Part shown: piece after piece, positions 36,611-45,243 of the stretch
Layout: each line of letters starts with the position of its first letter
Numbering within the stretch: position 1 is the stretch's first letter
Assembly: GCA_021769425.1 (NCBI GenBank)
Contig: JAETSX010000005.1
Span: forward strand, 51,348-115,347
Reading direction: 5' to 3'
DNA from: Eubacterium sp.
Lineage (GTDB): Bacteria > Bacillota > Clostridia > Lachnospirales > Lachnospiraceae
Length of the DNA stretch: 64,000 bases
The notes under the pieces: model-generated
Databases searched by the model: none
Told to the model about the DNA's origin: nothing
The model's input: only the letters and a program-made list of their open reading frames with translations
Position numbers and translations under genes: made by a program

Positions 36611-36843
36611 ATAGTAAACTCCCATCATGCTCAACCTGCCGTTTAGCGGGCCGCATGGCCATCCATGCTATGGAAGCCAAGGGCTTTCATAGTAAACTCC
36701 CATCATGCTCAACCTGCCGTTTAGCGGGCCGCATGGCCATCCATGCTATGGAAGCCAAGGGCTTTCATAGTAAACTTCCATCATGCTCAACCTGCCGTTT
36801 AGCGGGCCGCATGGCCATCCTACTATGGAAGCCAAGGGCTTTC
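36611..36843. repeat. 78-bp tandem repeat array, three units
   Basis: Units start ATAGTAAAC at 36611, 36689 and 36767; a fourth start is at 36844. Period 78, 78, 77. Units are almost identical (CCATCATGCTCAACCTGCCG, TTTAGCGGGCCGCATGGCCA) and contain a GGCC-rich dyad. A frame of 26-residue repeats exists but lacks a ribosome site. It fills the gap 36584-36932; related copies are at 13371-13515. Confidence 0.9.
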
Positions 36844-36932
36844 ATAGTAAAAGGACAGGGAGGATGGTTTCGTTATAATTTTTATTAACCGGCAGGCGCT
36901 GATATGGGTTTTTGGCAGAAATCAGAAGATGA

Positions 36933-37466
36933 TTATCTTTTAAATATCTGCTCCAGCATATTCTTCTCATAGAGCAGCTCCAGCAGCGGATTCTTTTGAA
37001 TCTCATCCATCATTTGACTGCCCCACTCGCTCCCCTGGCATAAAGTAATTACCAGAAAGAAAATCCACACCACCACAAGCCCCTCCAACAGCCCCACTGC
37101 CAGGCCGCCTGCATGATTGATGGTATCAATTCCCGGCAGCTTTGCAATAATATCCAGGGCATGGACCAGAAATCCCAGCAGCACGCTAATCAGAATAAAG
37201 GCCAGAATCCAGGCAATTCTCTCCACCACTGCACCCGCTGCCTGTTCTGCAATCCACTCATAGCCTTTGCTGTTTTCCTGAACCATTTCATACAGCGGCG
37301 TCTGGTTTTTCAGAAATTCCGCAACATAGGGCGCTGCAAAAGACGCCAGAATAATTGTTACAAACACCGCCGCAAGAGAGAAAACAACTCTCACCATTCC
37401 CCGAATATAGCCGTGGAGCCCAAACCCGCCCACAACCACACACACTGTTATTAATAATAAATCCAT
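36933..37466 (-). CDS. CvpA family membrane protein
   Basis: 177 aa with four predicted membrane helices: LLLITVCVVVGGFGLHGYI (3-21), VVFSLAAVFVTIILASFAA, IAWILAFILISVLLGFLV and AGGLAVGLLEGLVVVWIFF. The pattern, with the G-rich turn and the INHAGG motif, is the CvpA/colicin V production family, whose exact function is unclear but is linked to envelope integrity in several bacteria. It is followed downstream by the 78-bp repeats and preceded by the DUF5711-like gene on the same strand. Confidence 0.8.
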   Translation of the reverse strand: MDLLLITVCVVVGGFGLHGYIRGMVRVVFSLAAVFVTIILASFAAPYVAEFLKNQTPLYEMVQENSKGYEWIAEQAAGAVVERIAWILAFILISVLLGFLVHALDIIAKLPGIDTINHAGGLAVGLLEGLVVVWIFFLVITLCQGSEWGSQMMDEIQKNPLLELLYEKNMLEQIFKR

Positions 37467-37596
37467 ATTCTCAGCACTCCTGTTTCAGCCCGTTCTTTTG
37501 TGTCCGTTATCCGCTTAGCGCTCCATCCGCCTCTGATTCCACTGGATTTTCCGGTTCCTCTTTCCAGCTTCTGATTCCCGCATTTTCCCATATCGC

Positions 37597-38799
37597 CTAT
37601 TTCAGCCGGACTCTCTGTGTCTCTTGGTCCAACAGAAAAACATAATCCCGGATTTTGCCGGCGGACATTATTTTCCAGATATTTTTCTCAAAATTTGAAT
37701 GATATTTCTGAATGCCCCGCAAAGTAAAAATTGCGCATTCCAGATTATTGCGAATGCAAATCTCATCATTTTCCAGAAATCCGATTTCCTCATATTCCAT
37801 CTGAAATTCCTGGGAAAGCACTTCTGCTCCGCGCAAATCATATATTTTCATCTGATAAGACTGTTCTTTATTCTCATTGTCAAAAACAAATCCAAAGTAG
37901 GCATCATTATAAAAAATACTTCGGATTTCTTCTTCCACTTCCATCTCTTTTTTAACCTTTGGCTTCTGCGCTCCCTCAAAAATCACTGTTTTCCTGCTTC
38001 CGAAAGCCACCATCACGTCATTTGTCAGAAATTCCACTTTGGGAACCACAATATCAGAATAGGAATATTGTCCTACAATGTTGTCAATCTCATTCTGCCC
38101 CACTGTGTCAAAATTAAAAAACGTAACGGTTGTTTTCACATTCCCCTCATTCACATCCAGCAGAGAAACCGCAAGTTTCCTGCCGTCATTGGAAATGGCA
38201 AGATCCAGCGGATAACCGCTGTTTTCCGTATGTACTTCTCCCTCTGCCAGAAATGTTCCTGCTTTATCATAAACCTGAATGTATCCGGTTCCTTCCTGTT
38301 CCATCAGGACGGCTACCGTTCCCTGACTTGCCACCTGAATCCTCTGAATGGGCATGGCGGTCTTAATTTCCCCGCAGGGACCGGAAGTATCCATAATGTA
38401 GATGGTATCTCCCTTTCTGTCAGCGATTACCACATAATTTTCACAGGAATCCGTCATAGGCGACTGCATTTCATAGGTTTGGTTCCAGATGGTCCTATTG
38501 TCTGCATCCACAAGAGAGGCTCCGTCACTGCTGTATTTCAGGATATTTCCATGAAAAACCTCAAACTGTGTCCCCGGGGAATCTTCCCGTTTCACCGATT
38601 TTATGACATCATAATCCGAATATGTTCTGGTCTGCAGGTAAATATAGACTCCTGCAACTGTAAGCAGCGCTATAACTGCCGCAAAAGCCGTCCATCTTAA
38701 AATTTTTCTCCGATGTTTGCGGATTTTCTCATTCATTCCTTTTACATCTGATTTTACCCCTACATCCGATTTTACCACCCGGTATGCTTTATCTGCCAA
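37597..38799 (-). CDS. Membrane-anchored beta-propeller-like protein (DUF5711-like)
   Basis: 400 aa. Start TTG (38799) is chosen because GGAGG lies 7 nt upstream; the next ATG is codon 22. A basic cytoplasmic N-terminus precedes one membrane helix (about 36-56, WTAFAAVIALLTVAGVYIYL). The extracellular rest consists of short beta-strand repeats with WD40-like spacing (DADNRTIWNQ, VVIADRKGDTIYIMD, DLAISNDGRKLAVSLLD), as in the DUF5711 family of Lachnospiraceae. No catalytic motif is visible. It lies between the LysM protein gene and cvpA, all on the minus strand, suggesting an envelope-related cluster. Confidence 0.65.
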   Translation of the reverse strand: MADKAYRVVKSDVGVKSDVKGMNEKIRKHRRKILRWTAFAAVIALLTVAGVYIYLQTRTYSDYDVIKSVKREDSPGTQFEVFHGNILKYSSDGASLVDADNRTIWNQTYEMQSPMTDSCENYVVIADRKGDTIYIMDTSGPCGEIKTAMPIQRIQVASQGTVAVLMEQEGTGYIQVYDKAGTFLAEGEVHTENSGYPLDLAISNDGRKLAVSLLDVNEGNVKTTVTFFNFDTVGQNEIDNIVGQYSYSDIVVPKVEFLTNDVMVAFGSRKTVIFEGAQKPKVKKEMEVEEEIRSIFYNDAYFGFVFDNENKEQSYQMKIYDLRGAEVLSQEFQMEYEEIGFLENDEICIRNNLECAIFTLRGIQKYHSNFEKNIWKIMSAGKIRDYVFLLDQETQRVRLK

Positions 38800-38962
38800 A
38801 ACTACACCTCCGTGTGCAAGCTCACTTTCTTAAGTCTGTCCCTATCATATCACAATCCGATGCCCTATGCACACCTTTTGAAAAATTTATAGAAGCGCAG
38901 TGTGAAAAGTCAAATTATTCCTGCTGTATGTATCCAATTGAAACGGAAGGAAGAATTGATGA

Positions 38963-41020
38963 TTAAGGAAGCAGCAGCTTCTGACCGGCATAAATCTTAT
39001 CCCCATCTTCAATTCCATTGACCTCACATACCTTTTTCATCATATCACGGCTATGGTAAATATTAATGCAGATAGAAGCCAGCGTATCCCCCGGCTGAAC
39101 CGTATAGTAGCGGGGCTGTTCTGCAGAAGTCTCCTGTGCAGGCGCCAGCGTCTGGTTTTCCTGAGATTGGCCTCCTTCTATCTGCGCACTATTTGAAGCC
39201 CCTCCCGGCTGTCCACTGTCCGGATTCTCTGCCGTTCCTCCTGACTGTGCGCCATCTGCGTTCCCTTCCGTTCCTTCTGCTTGTCCGCTGCCCTGGTTTT
39301 CTGCGGTTTCTCCTGACTGTGCGCCGCCGGCGTTCCCTTCCGTTCCTCCTGACTGCCCGCTGTCCGAATTTCCTGCCGTTGCTCCTGTTTGCGCAGCATT
39401 CTGATCTCCTGACTGTGCCCCCTTGGAATCCTGAGCTTCTCCTTCGGACTTCCCATCTGCGGAAGCTGCTGGCTGATCAGACTGCACATTCCCCGGCGCC
39501 TGCTCTTTTCCATCCCCTGTCTGCTGGCCTTCTTCCAAAGGCTCCACCTGGGATTCCACACTTTCCACTACCACGCCGTCCTGATTTTCTGAACGCTTCT
39601 GTGTGGATTCCCCGCTTCGCATCACATGAAGCACATCCTCCACTTCCTGCATTTTCCGGTAATTGTTGATAGTCGTAATCCCGAGAACGCAGACTGCCAC
39701 CAGAAAGAAAGAAGACGCCGTATAGAGAAATCTCCGGTTCTGCCGTTCCACCTGTCTTCCATGCCTGGTAACCATCATGTTCCGATAAGATTCTAAGGCT
39801 TCCTCTGCCTGTGTTTTCGGTTCTTCTAAATTGCTTCTGGCAAAAATCTTTTCCTGACCGCCTGTCTCTCCCCTCAGTTCCTTGCGTAATTTCCGGAATT
39901 CTTCAAGCTTAAGCTGAGAATTCCTCTGTTCTGAATCACCAATCCCTCCATGCGCTCTCTCTTGGGTTATATCGTTCATTCCTGCATGCGTTCTCTCTGT
40001 TTTCGCACCACCAATCTCCCCATGCGTTCCCTTTTGTTTTGCACCATCAATCTCCCCATGTGTTCTCTCCTGTTTTGCATCACCAATTTCCGCATGCTTT
40101 CCCTTTTGTTTTGCTTCATCAATTCCCGCATGCGTTCCCTCTTGTGTTACATCACCAATCCCCGCGAGCTTTCTCTCTTGTTTTGCATCGCCAATTTCCG
40201 CATGCTTTCTCTCCTGTTTTGCTTCATCAATTTCCGCATGCTTTCTCTCCTGTTTTGCTTCATCAGTTCCCGCATGCTTTCTCTCCTGTTTTGAGCTGCT
40301 GAATCCTGCATGGGAAGTTTCTTCTCCCGAATCTTCTGTTTCTGCCAAACCGCTCCCGCTTTCCAGTTCCGAAGCCTCTGCTCTCAAACCTTCTGTTTCG
40401 CTGTCTTTGAAAACAGCAAGTTCTTCTAACCGCTGCTCTTCGTCTCTTTTATGAATCATATATTCCTGCATGGGAAGATTTTTCTCATAATAGATATAGT
40501 AGCCCTCGCGTTTCTGCAGATAGCCCTGGTCATAAATAAAGAAAATTTCTTCTTCCTCCAGCACATCCAGCAGCATCAGCACCTTATCCCTGCCGGAAAA
40601 ATACTTTCGGTGAGCCGCTTCCACTGCCGGGGACAGTTCCATGGCCTGTCCCGCTTTTCCCAGAAACCAGCCTACAATTTCCCGATCCGGAAAATATTTC
40701 TTCTGCTCCTTCTCCAGATTTTTCCAAAATCCTTCGTCCAGGCAGATCTTGTCCCACTGAAATACTCCGCTGCCGCATTCCAGCGCTCCGTTGACAAAAG
40801 TATACCGGATATCCTTTGCCACCTGGCTTTTGCCCAGAAATACCGCGGCACAGGATTCCTTTTTCCCTGCAATGGTTTTCAGATAAGTATACACATAATC
40901 TTCTATGTAAATTTTATGCCTTCCTCCGGGACTCCCAACTTGACGAATGTTCCTGGGCAGACTTATGTTTCCTTCTTTTTTCTCTTCCTGTAATCCGTCC
41001 TTGCAAACAATTTCTATCAT
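38963..41020 (-). CDS. Membrane protein with N-terminal MPN-like domain, 12-aa repeats and C-terminal LysM
   Basis: 685 aa from ATG (41020), SD AGAGGTG. Residues about 25-190 resemble a JAB/MPN-type alpha-beta fold (ESCAAVFLGKSQVAKDIRYT, DREIVGWFLGKAG) but without a clear HxH zinc motif, so probably non-catalytic. Then come about eleven 12-residue cytoplasmic repeats (AEIDEAKQERKH and variants), one membrane helix (RRFLYTASSFFLVAVCVLGI), an extracellular Gly/Ser/Gln repeat stalk (QSGGTEGNAGGAQSG) and a C-terminal LysM domain (YYTVQPGDTLASICINIYHS to QKLLLP) that should bind peptidoglycan. It would thus bridge cytoplasm and wall. Function unknown. Confidence 0.75.
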   Translation of the reverse strand: MIEIVCKDGLQEEKKEGNISLPRNIRQVGSPGGRHKIYIEDYVYTYLKTIAGKKESCAAVFLGKSQVAKDIRYTFVNGALECGSGVFQWDKICLDEGFWKNLEKEQKKYFPDREIVGWFLGKAGQAMELSPAVEAAHRKYFSGRDKVLMLLDVLEEEEIFFIYDQGYLQKREGYYIYYEKNLPMQEYMIHKRDEEQRLEELAVFKDSETEGLRAEASELESGSGLAETEDSGEETSHAGFSSSKQERKHAGTDEAKQERKHAEIDEAKQERKHAEIGDAKQERKLAGIGDVTQEGTHAGIDEAKQKGKHAEIGDAKQERTHGEIDGAKQKGTHGEIGGAKTERTHAGMNDITQERAHGGIGDSEQRNSQLKLEEFRKLRKELRGETGGQEKIFARSNLEEPKTQAEEALESYRNMMVTRHGRQVERQNRRFLYTASSFFLVAVCVLGITTINNYRKMQEVEDVLHVMRSGESTQKRSENQDGVVVESVESQVEPLEEGQQTGDGKEQAPGNVQSDQPAASADGKSEGEAQDSKGAQSGDQNAAQTGATAGNSDSGQSGGTEGNAGGAQSGETAENQGSGQAEGTEGNADGAQSGGTAENPDSGQPGGASNSAQIEGGQSQENQTLAPAQETSAEQPRYYTVQPGDTLASICINIYHSRDMMKKVCEVNGIEDGDKIYAGQKLLLP

Positions 41021-41111
41021 GCTTTCACCTCTTTTTTCCACATGGTAACACATGATGTCTGCAATTTTTGGAAATCCCTGTCAGACTGGCAAAAAATATT
41101 TCGACCGGATT

Positions 41112-41708
41112 CTACAATTCTGTCCTTCCCTCCAGGGCCCGGTACAGCGTCATTTCATCAATATATTCCAAATCACCGCCCACAGGCACTCCGCTTGCAA
41201 TTCTGGACACCTTGATTCCCGTAGGCTTAATCAGTTTACTGATATACATGGCCGTAGTTTCCCCTTCCAGGCTGGAGTTGGTGGCAATTATCACCTCGTC
41301 CACATCTTCCTGAAGACGCTGCATCAGCTCTTTTAGCCGAATGTCTCCGGGACCGATTCCAAGCATAGGCGAAATTGCCCCATGAAGCACATGATACACC
41401 CCTTCATATTTATTAGTCTTCTCGTAAGCCGCCAAATCTCTGGTGTCTTCCACCACCATAATCGTCTTGTGATCCCGGTTTTCATTTCTGCAGATGGGAC
41501 ACTGTTCCTCATCGGTCAGAGTAAAGCAGGTTCTGCAGTATCTCACTTTTCTCCTGGACTCTATAATGGCAGAAGAAAGCTCTTCCACCTGCTCCACCGG
41601 CATATTCAGAATATGAAAAGCAAGCCGTTGTGCCGACTTGCTTCCAATTCCAGGCAGAGAAGACAACTCTTCGATCAGTTTGCTTATCTGACTGCTGTAA
41701 TAATCCAC
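41112..41708 (-). CDS. recR: Recombination mediator RecR
   Basis: 198-aa RecFOR-pathway protein that loads RecA at gaps. Helix-hairpin-helix start ([20 protein letters not shown]), four-cysteine zinc finger ([16 protein letters not shown], about 57-72) and Toprim domain ([16 protein letters not shown], about 82-97) are all present. The start is GTG (41708) with AGGAGG 7 nt upstream. The order dnaX-ybaB-recR is one of the most conserved bacterial gene strings. Confidence 0.97.
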   Translation of the reverse strand: MDYYSSQISKLIEELSSLPGIGSKSAQRLAFHILNMPVEQVEELSSAIIESRRKVRYCRTCFTLTDEEQCPICRNENRDHKTIMVVEDTRDLAAYEKTNKYEGVYHVLHGAISPMLGIGPGDIRLKELMQRLQEDVDEVIIATNSSLEGETTAMYISKLIKPTGIKVSRIASGVPVGGDLEYIDEMTLYRALEGRTEL

Positions 41709-41790
41709 TTTGCATCCTCCTGTTTAAATATGGGAATCCGCCGCCCACTCCGCTCTGCGAAAATAGAAACGCAGCGTTTGCGCTTCCCGC

Positions 41791-42144
41791 TTAAAATGGG
41801 AATCCGCCGCCCATTCCGCCAAGTCCCCCGGTAATTTTGGACATGGACTGCTGGGACGCTTCCTCTATCTGACGGAGGGCTTCATTAGTAGCTGCCATAA
41901 TCAAATCCTCCAGCATCTCAATATCGTCGGGATCTACCACTTCTTCTGCAAGCTTTACTTTGGTTACTTCTTTCTTACCGGTAATGGTCACTTCCACTGC
42001 TCCGCCGCCTGCAGTAGCTGTGATCTCCTTTTCCTCCAGTTCTTTGGTGGCTTCCTCCATCTGCTTCTGCATTTTCTGTGCCTGCTTCATAAGATTATTC
42101 ATATTGCCGGGCATTCCTCCCGGAAATCCGCCGCGCTTTGCCAT
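41791..42144 (-). CDS. YbaB/EbfC nucleoid-associated protein
   Basis: 117-aa DNA-binding protein. A Gly/Met-rich N-terminus (FPGGMPGNMNNLMKQAQKMQ) precedes the helical dimerisation part and the conserved VEVTITGKKEVTKVKLAEEVVDPDDIEMLEDLI core; a GGLGGMGGGFPF tail follows. Encoded between dnaX and recR, as in most bacteria. It binds DNA as a homodimer; its exact cellular job remains debated. Confidence 0.95.
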   Translation of the reverse strand: MAKRGGFPGGMPGNMNNLMKQAQKMQKQMEEATKELEEKEITATAGGGAVEVTITGKKEVTKVKLAEEVVDPDDIEMLEDLIMAATNEALRQIEEASQQSMSKITGGLGGMGGGFPF

Positions 42145-42168
42145 GATTATCTCCTTTCTATCCTGCTG

Positions 42169-43752
42169 TTATTCTTCCTCATCTTCGATGGTTATTTCCA
42201 TATTTATGATTTTTCCAAGATCCACATAAGAAGATTCAAAGGACTGCCCGGTTTCGTTCAGCTGAACTTTGATTTCCACTTCTTTGCCGGTTTTTTCTGC
42301 TATGGCGCCCTTCAGCTCCTGAATATGGGCCTCGGAATTCACAAATGCCTCCGCCACCTCATCTTCCAGAACAATCAGAAGCTGGCTCTCTCCGGCCAGA
42401 CTCAAATGCGCCGATTTCAAATAGCTTTTCAGCCCTCCGGACAAATCTTCGATAATGGAACGCCAGTTTTTCACTGCCTGTTGAACATCCTCCGGAACAG
42501 CTTTGGGCAATTGCCTTTTCTGTTCCTGTTCTTCTGCCGCCTGCTCCTTTGGATGAGTCTGCGCCGCAGCGGCTTCTCCCTCTATCCGGGGGACAAATCC
42601 CTGCTCCATCTTCTCTTCCAACTGGGCAATCCGCTGGACTAAGGAGCCGTAATCCCGCTCCATCTCAGGCCTGCACAGCTTAATCAGCGCTATTTCTATC
42701 ATAATGCGTTTCTGCGCCGCATACCGTATCTGATTGGACAGTTCCGAAAAAATCCGGATATAGCGCATGAGCTGTTCCCCTTTTGCCATCTGCGCTTCTT
42801 CTTTCATCAGTAAAAGGTTCTCACTGGAAATATCCAACACGTCTTCCATATTATCAGAACTTTGCAGTAAAAGCAAATTTCTCAGATACCAGGTAAAATC
42901 TATGACAAACTGTCCCGGCTCCCGTCCCTGTATCATCAGTTCCTCCAGCAGGGAAATTGCGCCTGTCACGTCCTTTTCCATTACTTTTCTGAGCATCTTT
43001 GAAAACAATTCCGTATCCACAGCGCCCAGCGCTTCCAATACGCGGTCATAGGTCAATCTCTCTCCCAGATAGAAAGCGATGCACTGATCCAGGAGGCTTA
43101 AAGCGTCACGCATGGAACCGTCCGCCGCCTTTGCAATATAGCGGATGGCCCTTGGCTCCGCCTCCACCTGTTCTTTTTCCGTCAGCTCTGTTAAGTGCGC
43201 TGAAATAGTGTCAATGGATATTCTGCGAAAATCATACCGCTGACATCGGGAAAGTATGGTAATGGGAATTTTATGGGCTTCCGTGGTAGCCAGAATAAAA
43301 ATCACATAGGAAGGCGGCTCCTCTAAGGTTTTCAGCAGCGCATTGAAAGCTCCTATGGAAAGCATATGAACTTCATCAATAATATAGACTTTGTATTTGC
43401 CTTCTGCCGGAGAATAAGCCACTTCCTCACGGATTTCGCGGATATTATCCACACCGTTATTGGAAGCGGCGTCAATCTCAATCACATTCATGAAATTGCC
43501 TGCGGCAATGGCTCTGCAGGAAGCGCACTGGCCGCAGGGACTTCCCTCCTGGGGATTCTCACAATTGACTGCCTTAGCGAAAATTTTGGCTATGGTGGTC
43601 TTGCCGGTTCCCCTGGTTCCGCAGAACAGATAGGCATGTCCGATCCTGCCTGCCTGAATCTGGTTCTTTAACGTTGTAACAATATGCTCCTGTCCCCGCA
43701 CATCTTCAAATTCCTGGGGACGGAACTTACGGTATAACGCTGTGTACGACAT
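42169..43752 (-). CDS. dnaX: DNA polymerase III subunit gamma/tau
   Basis: 527-aa clamp-loader ATPase. Walker A GTRGTGKTT (about 46-54), zinc module CENPQEGSPCGQCASC (about 64-79), Walker B IIDEVHML (near 124) and sensor ILATTEAHKIP are clear. The C-terminal part after about 360 is the tau-type extension (QAAEEQEQKRQL) with a conserved end that contacts the polymerase. The gene starts 2 bp after the stop of the phosphofructokinase gene, same strand. No obvious gamma frameshift signal was identified by eye. Confidence 0.96.
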   Translation of the reverse strand: MSYTALYRKFRPQEFEDVRGQEHIVTTLKNQIQAGRIGHAYLFCGTRGTGKTTIAKIFAKAVNCENPQEGSPCGQCASCRAIAAGNFMNVIEIDAASNNGVDNIREIREEVAYSPAEGKYKVYIIDEVHMLSIGAFNALLKTLEEPPSYVIFILATTEAHKIPITILSRCQRYDFRRISIDTISAHLTELTEKEQVEAEPRAIRYIAKAADGSMRDALSLLDQCIAFYLGERLTYDRVLEALGAVDTELFSKMLRKVMEKDVTGAISLLEELMIQGREPGQFVIDFTWYLRNLLLLQSSDNMEDVLDISSENLLLMKEEAQMAKGEQLMRYIRIFSELSNQIRYAAQKRIMIEIALIKLCRPEMERDYGSLVQRIAQLEEKMEQGFVPRIEGEAAAAQTHPKEQAAEEQEQKRQLPKAVPEDVQQAVKNWRSIIEDLSGGLKSYLKSAHLSLAGESQLLIVLEDEVAEAFVNSEAHIQELKGAIAEKTGKEVEIKVQLNETGQSFESSYVDLGKIINMEITIEDEEE

Positions 43753-43754
43753 AT

Positions 43755-44828
43755 TTAATCACCAAAGCTGATGCCGATTAATTTTGCTTCTTTTATGATC
43801 TTGGAATTGGGCTCTACCATCTTTAACTTGCCGGCCACATCTTCTAACGGCACCTTCTTTGTATTTCCATTGACCATGCCTACCATATAACCGTAATCTT
43901 CTTTCAGAATCAGATTAGCCGCTGCCGCTCCTAATCTGGTGCAAAGCACACGGTCATAAGGACAAGGGCTTCCGCCTCTTTGGGTATGGCCCGGGACAGT
44001 CACCCGCACTTCGCTTCCGATCTTTTCTTCAATCCGCGCTGCCACCTCATAGGAAACAGAAGGATATTTCTTGCTTTTCATCTTTTCTTTCAAATCTTTC
44101 TTGGACAGCTTGGCGTCTTCTTTAGAGATGGCTCCCTCTGCAACTGCCAAAATCGTAAATCCTTTTCCTGCTTTATTTCTCCCTGCAATGGCAGATACCA
44201 CTTTATTGATGTCATAGGGAATCTCCGGAAGAAGAATAATGTCAGCCCCGCCTGCAATTCCTGCATACAGAGTCAGCCAGCCTACTTTATGGCCCATCAC
44301 TTCCACGATAAATACACGGTTATGGGAAGCGGCTGTGGTATGGATACAGTCAATGGCGTCTGTTGCAATATCAATTGCGCTCTGGAATCCAAAGGTTACA
44401 TCCGTACCATAGATATCATTGTCAATCGTTTTGGGAAGATGGATGATATTTAAGCCTTCCTCCCTGAGAAGATTTGCAGTCTTCTGGGTTCCGTTTCCGC
44501 CCAGAATTACCAGACAGTCCAGACGCAGTTTATAATACGTCTGCTTCATTGCTTCTACCTTATCCAGTCCCTTCTCATCCGGCACCCGCATCATCTTAAA
44601 CGGCTGTCTGGATGTTCCCAGAATCGTGCCGCCCTTTGTAAGAATTCCGGAAAAATCAGAACCGGTGAGCAGACGGTAATTTCCGTATATCAGGCCTTTG
44701 TACCCTTCATAAAAACCGTATACTTCCAAATCCTCCACATTCTTGCTTAACCCCTTTACCACGCCGCGCATTGCTGCATTTAACGCCTGGCAGTCGCCGC
44801 CGCTTGTGAGCATTCCAATTCTTTTCAT
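43755..44828 (-). CDS. 6-phosphofructokinase, variant active site
   Basis: 357 aa from ATG (44828), GGAGG upstream. It phosphorylates fructose-6-phosphate in glycolysis. The N-terminal loop is TSGGDCQALNAAMRG, the phosphate-donor loop is GGNGT (110-114) and the catalytic loop is PKTIDND (132-138). In classical bacterial ATP-PFK these read GGDGS and PGTIDND; PPi-dependent enzymes carry the lysine (PKTIDND) but usually an acidic residue in place of the loop glycine. This combination, with Asn replacing the Mg-binding Asp, belongs to a less studied branch, so donor specificity (ATP or PPi) is open. It lies directly upstream of dnaX on the same strand. Confidence 0.88.
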   Translation of the reverse strand: MKRIGMLTSGGDCQALNAAMRGVVKGLSKNVEDLEVYGFYEGYKGLIYGNYRLLTGSDFSGILTKGGTILGTSRQPFKMMRVPDEKGLDKVEAMKQTYYKLRLDCLVILGGNGTQKTANLLREEGLNIIHLPKTIDNDIYGTDVTFGFQSAIDIATDAIDCIHTTAASHNRVFIVEVMGHKVGWLTLYAGIAGGADIILLPEIPYDINKVVSAIAGRNKAGKGFTILAVAEGAISKEDAKLSKKDLKEKMKSKKYPSVSYEVAARIEEKIGSEVRVTVPGHTQRGGSPCPYDRVLCTRLGAAAANLILKEDYGYMVGMVNGNTKKVPLEDVAGKLKMVEPNSKIIKEAKLIGISFGD

Positions 44829-44932
44829 TGTTTCCTCCACATCCTTTACAATCATCTGAAACTTTACTTTGCCTACCAAAAGTATTATAGCTCATTATTT
44901 TCCCTATCACAAGATTTTTCTTCTGTTTCCGG

Positions 44933-44960
44933 TTGCATTTCTGTAAAAATCTGTTATAAT
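44933..44960 (+). promoter_or_regulatory. Promoter of tRNA-Ser
   Basis: TTGCAT, 16 nt, TATAAT; predicted start about 5 bp before the mature tRNA. Confidence 0.75.
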
Positions 44961-44971
44961 TGTATCGTCAT

Positions 44972-45060
44972 GGAGGAGTACCCAAGCGGCTGAAGGGTCT
45001 GGCTTCGAACACCAGTAGGTCGGTAGTCCCGGCGCGGGGGTTCAAATCCCCCCTCCTCCG
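44972..45060 (+). tRNA. tRNA-Ser (anticodon CGA)
   Basis: Seven-base-pair acceptor GGAGGAG/CTCCTCC with discriminator G, T-arm GGGGG-TTCAAAT-CCCCC and a long class II variable arm between about 45015 and 45034. The anticodon loop is TTCGAAC, giving CGA (reads UCG). The last anticodon-stem pair is a C-A mismatch. CCA is not encoded. Sec is excluded by the anticodon. Confidence 0.88.
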
Positions 45061-45243
45061 TTCTATTTTTCCACGCGAAAAAAATCCCTGCATTGCCGAT
45101 TCCTGTGAATATCTCACAATTTTCAAGCAATAACAAAGATTTTTTTCAGAGCTGTTGAGAGTATGTTTCCCCTTATCAAATACTCCTGATGTCTATTTTA
45201 CCCCTGCCTGCCCTAACCGTCCATGCACTTTGAGGAAAATTTT

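Noticed and set aside
36655..36888. Small protein of 26-residue repeats in the 78-bp array
   Set aside because: It has no ribosome site and simply follows from a 78-bp period being a multiple of three.
44972..45060. tRNA-Sec or tRNA-Leu
   Set aside because: The long variable arm fits all three, but the anticodon loop TTCGAAC gives CGA, which is serine.
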